A stretch of DNA of 64,000 nt from Gammaproteobacteria bacterium Ga0077536 (GTDB lineage: Bacteria > Pseudomonadota > Gammaproteobacteria > Ga0077536). The translations under genes were made by a program, and so were the position numbers. Location: the NCBI GenBank assembly GCA_001464935.1, contig LNEL01000030.1, positions 1 through 64,000 of the forward strand. The letters are read 5' to 3'. Shown here piece after piece: positions 62,775-64,000 of this stretch. Numbering within the stretch: position 1 is the first letter of the stretch; every line of letters begins with the position of its first letter. The notes under the pieces were generated by a model that was not told the origin of the DNA, searched no databases, and saw only the letters and a program-made list of their open reading frames with translations.

Positions 62775-64000
62775 CTACCAGCCCTGGTTGCCCGCGATGC
62801 CGACGCGCGCGGGCGTCGTGCGCTGCAACCATTCGAGGAACTTGTCGAACACTAGGGGGCGACTGAAGAAGAACCCCTGGACGACGCTGCACCCGGCCCG
62901 ACGCAGGAATTCGAGCTGGGCTTCGTTCTCGACGCCCTCGGCCACGACGCGCAGACGCAACGCCTGGCTCAGCGCGAGGATGGCGTGCGTGATGGCCTCG
63001 TCGTCGGGGTCGCCGGGCAGGTCGCGGATGAACGAGCGGTCGATCTTCAGCCCGTCGATCGGAAACTTCTTCAAATAGGCCAGTGACGAGTAGCCGGTGC
63101 CGAAGTCGTCGAGGAAGATCGACGTGCCGAGCGCCTTCAGGTCGTTCAGGGCGATTTGACTCGCCTCGGTGTCGTCCATCAGCAGGCTTTCGGTGATTTC
63201 CAGTTCGAGCTGCCGCGCTGCAATACCGGAGTCCTGCAGGGCCTGCCGGATGGTCTGAATCAGTTCACCGTGACGAAACTGCCGGGCGGACAGGTTGACC
63301 GCGACGCTGACATGGTCGAAGCCCGCCGCGTGCCACTTGCGGATGTCCGCACAGGCGCGGCGCAGCACCCATTCGCCAATCGGGACGATCAGCCCCGTCT
63401 CCTCGGCCACCGGAATGAAGTCGACCGGCGACACCAGGCCGCGCTGCGGATTCTCCCAGCGCAGCAGGGCTTCCGCGCCCAGCACCTCGCCCGTCTGCAC
63501 CGAGATCTTCGGCTGGTAGACGAGGTAGAACTCCTGGCGCTCGACGGCGTGCCGCAGCGCCGACTCGATGCCCATGCGCTTGACGGCGCGTGCGCTGAGG
63601 TCGGCCGTGAACAGGTGGAACTTGTTCCTGCCCTCCTCCTTCGCGCGATACATCGCGGCATCGGCATTGCGCAGCAGGCCATTGAGGTCCGTGTCGTCGC
63701 TCGGGAAAAAGGTCACGCCGATGCTGGTCGTGACGTAGATTTCGTGGTTCTGCAGCAACAGCGGCGCTTCGAGCGACTTGATGATCTTGCGGCAGACGAT
63801 CTCGGCATCGACCGGCGCATCGAGTCCCTCGAGGATCACGGTGAACTCGTCGCCACCCAGGCGCGCGATCGTGTCCGACTTGCGCACGCAGGTCTTCAGC
63901 CGCGCCGCGACTTCCACCAGCAGTTCGTCGCCGGCAAGGTGGCCCAGCGTGTCGTTGACCGACTTGAAGCGGTCGAGATCCAGGAACAGCAGCGCCACCC
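62775..64000 (-). CDS. GGDEF-EAL domain protein, C-terminal part
   Basis: Open at the right edge; 408 codons are inside, the N-terminus is beyond base 64000. The GGDEF domain has an intact RLGGDEF active site with LDLDRFKSVND metal/substrate region. The EAL domain has EALLRW, NLSARQF, ITESLL, LDDFGTGYSSL and the EGVEN ending, all intact, so both cyclic-di-GMP synthesis and hydrolysis are possible. The ending (WLQRTTPARVGIAGNQGW) is short. Any sensor domain lies outside the window. Confidence 0.9.
   Translation of the reverse strand, partial: VALLFLDLDRFKSVNDTLGHLAGDELLVEVAARLKTCVRKSDTIARLGGDEFTVILEGLDAPVDAEIVCRKIIKSLEAPLLLQNHEIYVTTSIGVTFFPSDDTDLNGLLRNADAAMYRAKEEGRNKFHLFTADLSARAVKRMGIESALRHAVERQEFYLVYQPKISVQTGEVLGAEALLRWENPQRGLVSPVDFIPVAEETGLIVPIGEWVLRRACADIRKWHAAGFDHVSVAVNLSARQFRHGELIQTIRQALQDSGIAARQLELEITESLLMDDTEASQIALNDLKALGTSIFLDDFGTGYSSLAYLKKFPIDGLKIDRSFIRDLPGDPDDEAITHAILALSQALRLRVVAEGVENEAQLEFLRRAGCSVVQGFFFSRPLVFDKFLEWLQRTTPARVGIAGNQGW

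Overview
The window is GC-rich chromosomal DNA (by eye about two thirds G+C) with strong GC third-position bias, short intergenic gaps and many ATGA/GTGA-type overlaps. The mix of genes (CpxP/CpxR/CpxA-like envelope stress genes, rimO, squalene-hopene cyclase, acyl-CoA dehydrogenases, a Baeyer-Villiger monooxygenase, a tripartite exporter with a NodT-type lipoprotein) points to a free-living pseudomonadote, most likely a gammaproteobacterium with a broad lipid/aromatic/terpenoid-like catabolic lifestyle; the exact taxon cannot be fixed from this sequence. I saw no rRNA, tRNA, CRISPR, transposase or integrase.

Layout. 1-4.4 kb: the tail of an RND/MMPL exporter, then a periplasmic SBP56-family methanethiol oxidase followed by a SCO-MauG fusion (copper chaperone plus diheme peroxidase in one polypeptide) and a small STAS/SEC14-like protein. 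5-7 kb (minus): a MoaD/ThiS-like protein and an aldehyde:ferredoxin oxidoreductase whose 3' end seems to be interrupted by a foreign RodA/FtsW-like scrap. 7-15.2 kb (plus): AlkA-like glycosylase, quinone-oxidoreductase-like MDR protein, NicX/M29-like protein, acyl-CoA dehydrogenase, acyl-CoA ligase, PQQ quinoprotein dehydrogenase with a cytochrome c tail, DUF2478. A 181-bp inverted-repeat element separates this from the minus-strand cluster of a benzoylformate-decarboxylase-like TPP enzyme, a double-domain acyl-CoA dehydrogenase and a GntR/UTRA regulator, which is divergent from a Baeyer-Villiger monooxygenase across a perfect palindromic operator.

22.4-27.6 kb: a TetR regulator divergent, across two tandem operators, from a four-gene DevC-DevA-DevB-NodT-type exporter. 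27.6-40.8 kb: cold-shock/DUF1294 protein, cupin, ATC-hydrolase-like protein, HD-LuxR regulator (probable ATT start), amidase, VOC protein, alpha/beta hydrolase, class III aminotransferase, EamA transporter, Sel1-repeat protein, 3-hydroxyisobutyrate-dehydrogenase-like protein, rimO. 40.9-47 kb: gamma-glutamyltransferase and a second ABC exporter (adaptor, ATPase, two MacB/FtsX-type permeases). 47.2-51.4 kb: a LuxR regulator and a CpxP/CpxR/CpxA-like module. 51.4-64 kb: small zinc-ribbon-like protein, thioesterase, glutamine-synthetase homologue, FAD-linked D-hydroxyacid dehydrogenase, MetY with a CoA-binding protein, FMN alpha-hydroxyacid dehydrogenase, a long acyl-CoA dehydrogenase, squalene-hopene cyclase, and the C-terminal part of a GGDEF-EAL protein cut by the window edge.

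No single element here is clearly an unknown defence or mobile system. The items most worth a second look are the SBP56 + SCO-MauG fusion, the RodA-like insertion at the end of the aldehyde oxidoreductase gene, the 181-bp inverted-repeat element, the GntR and TetR operator architectures, and the ATT start of the HD-LuxR regulator.
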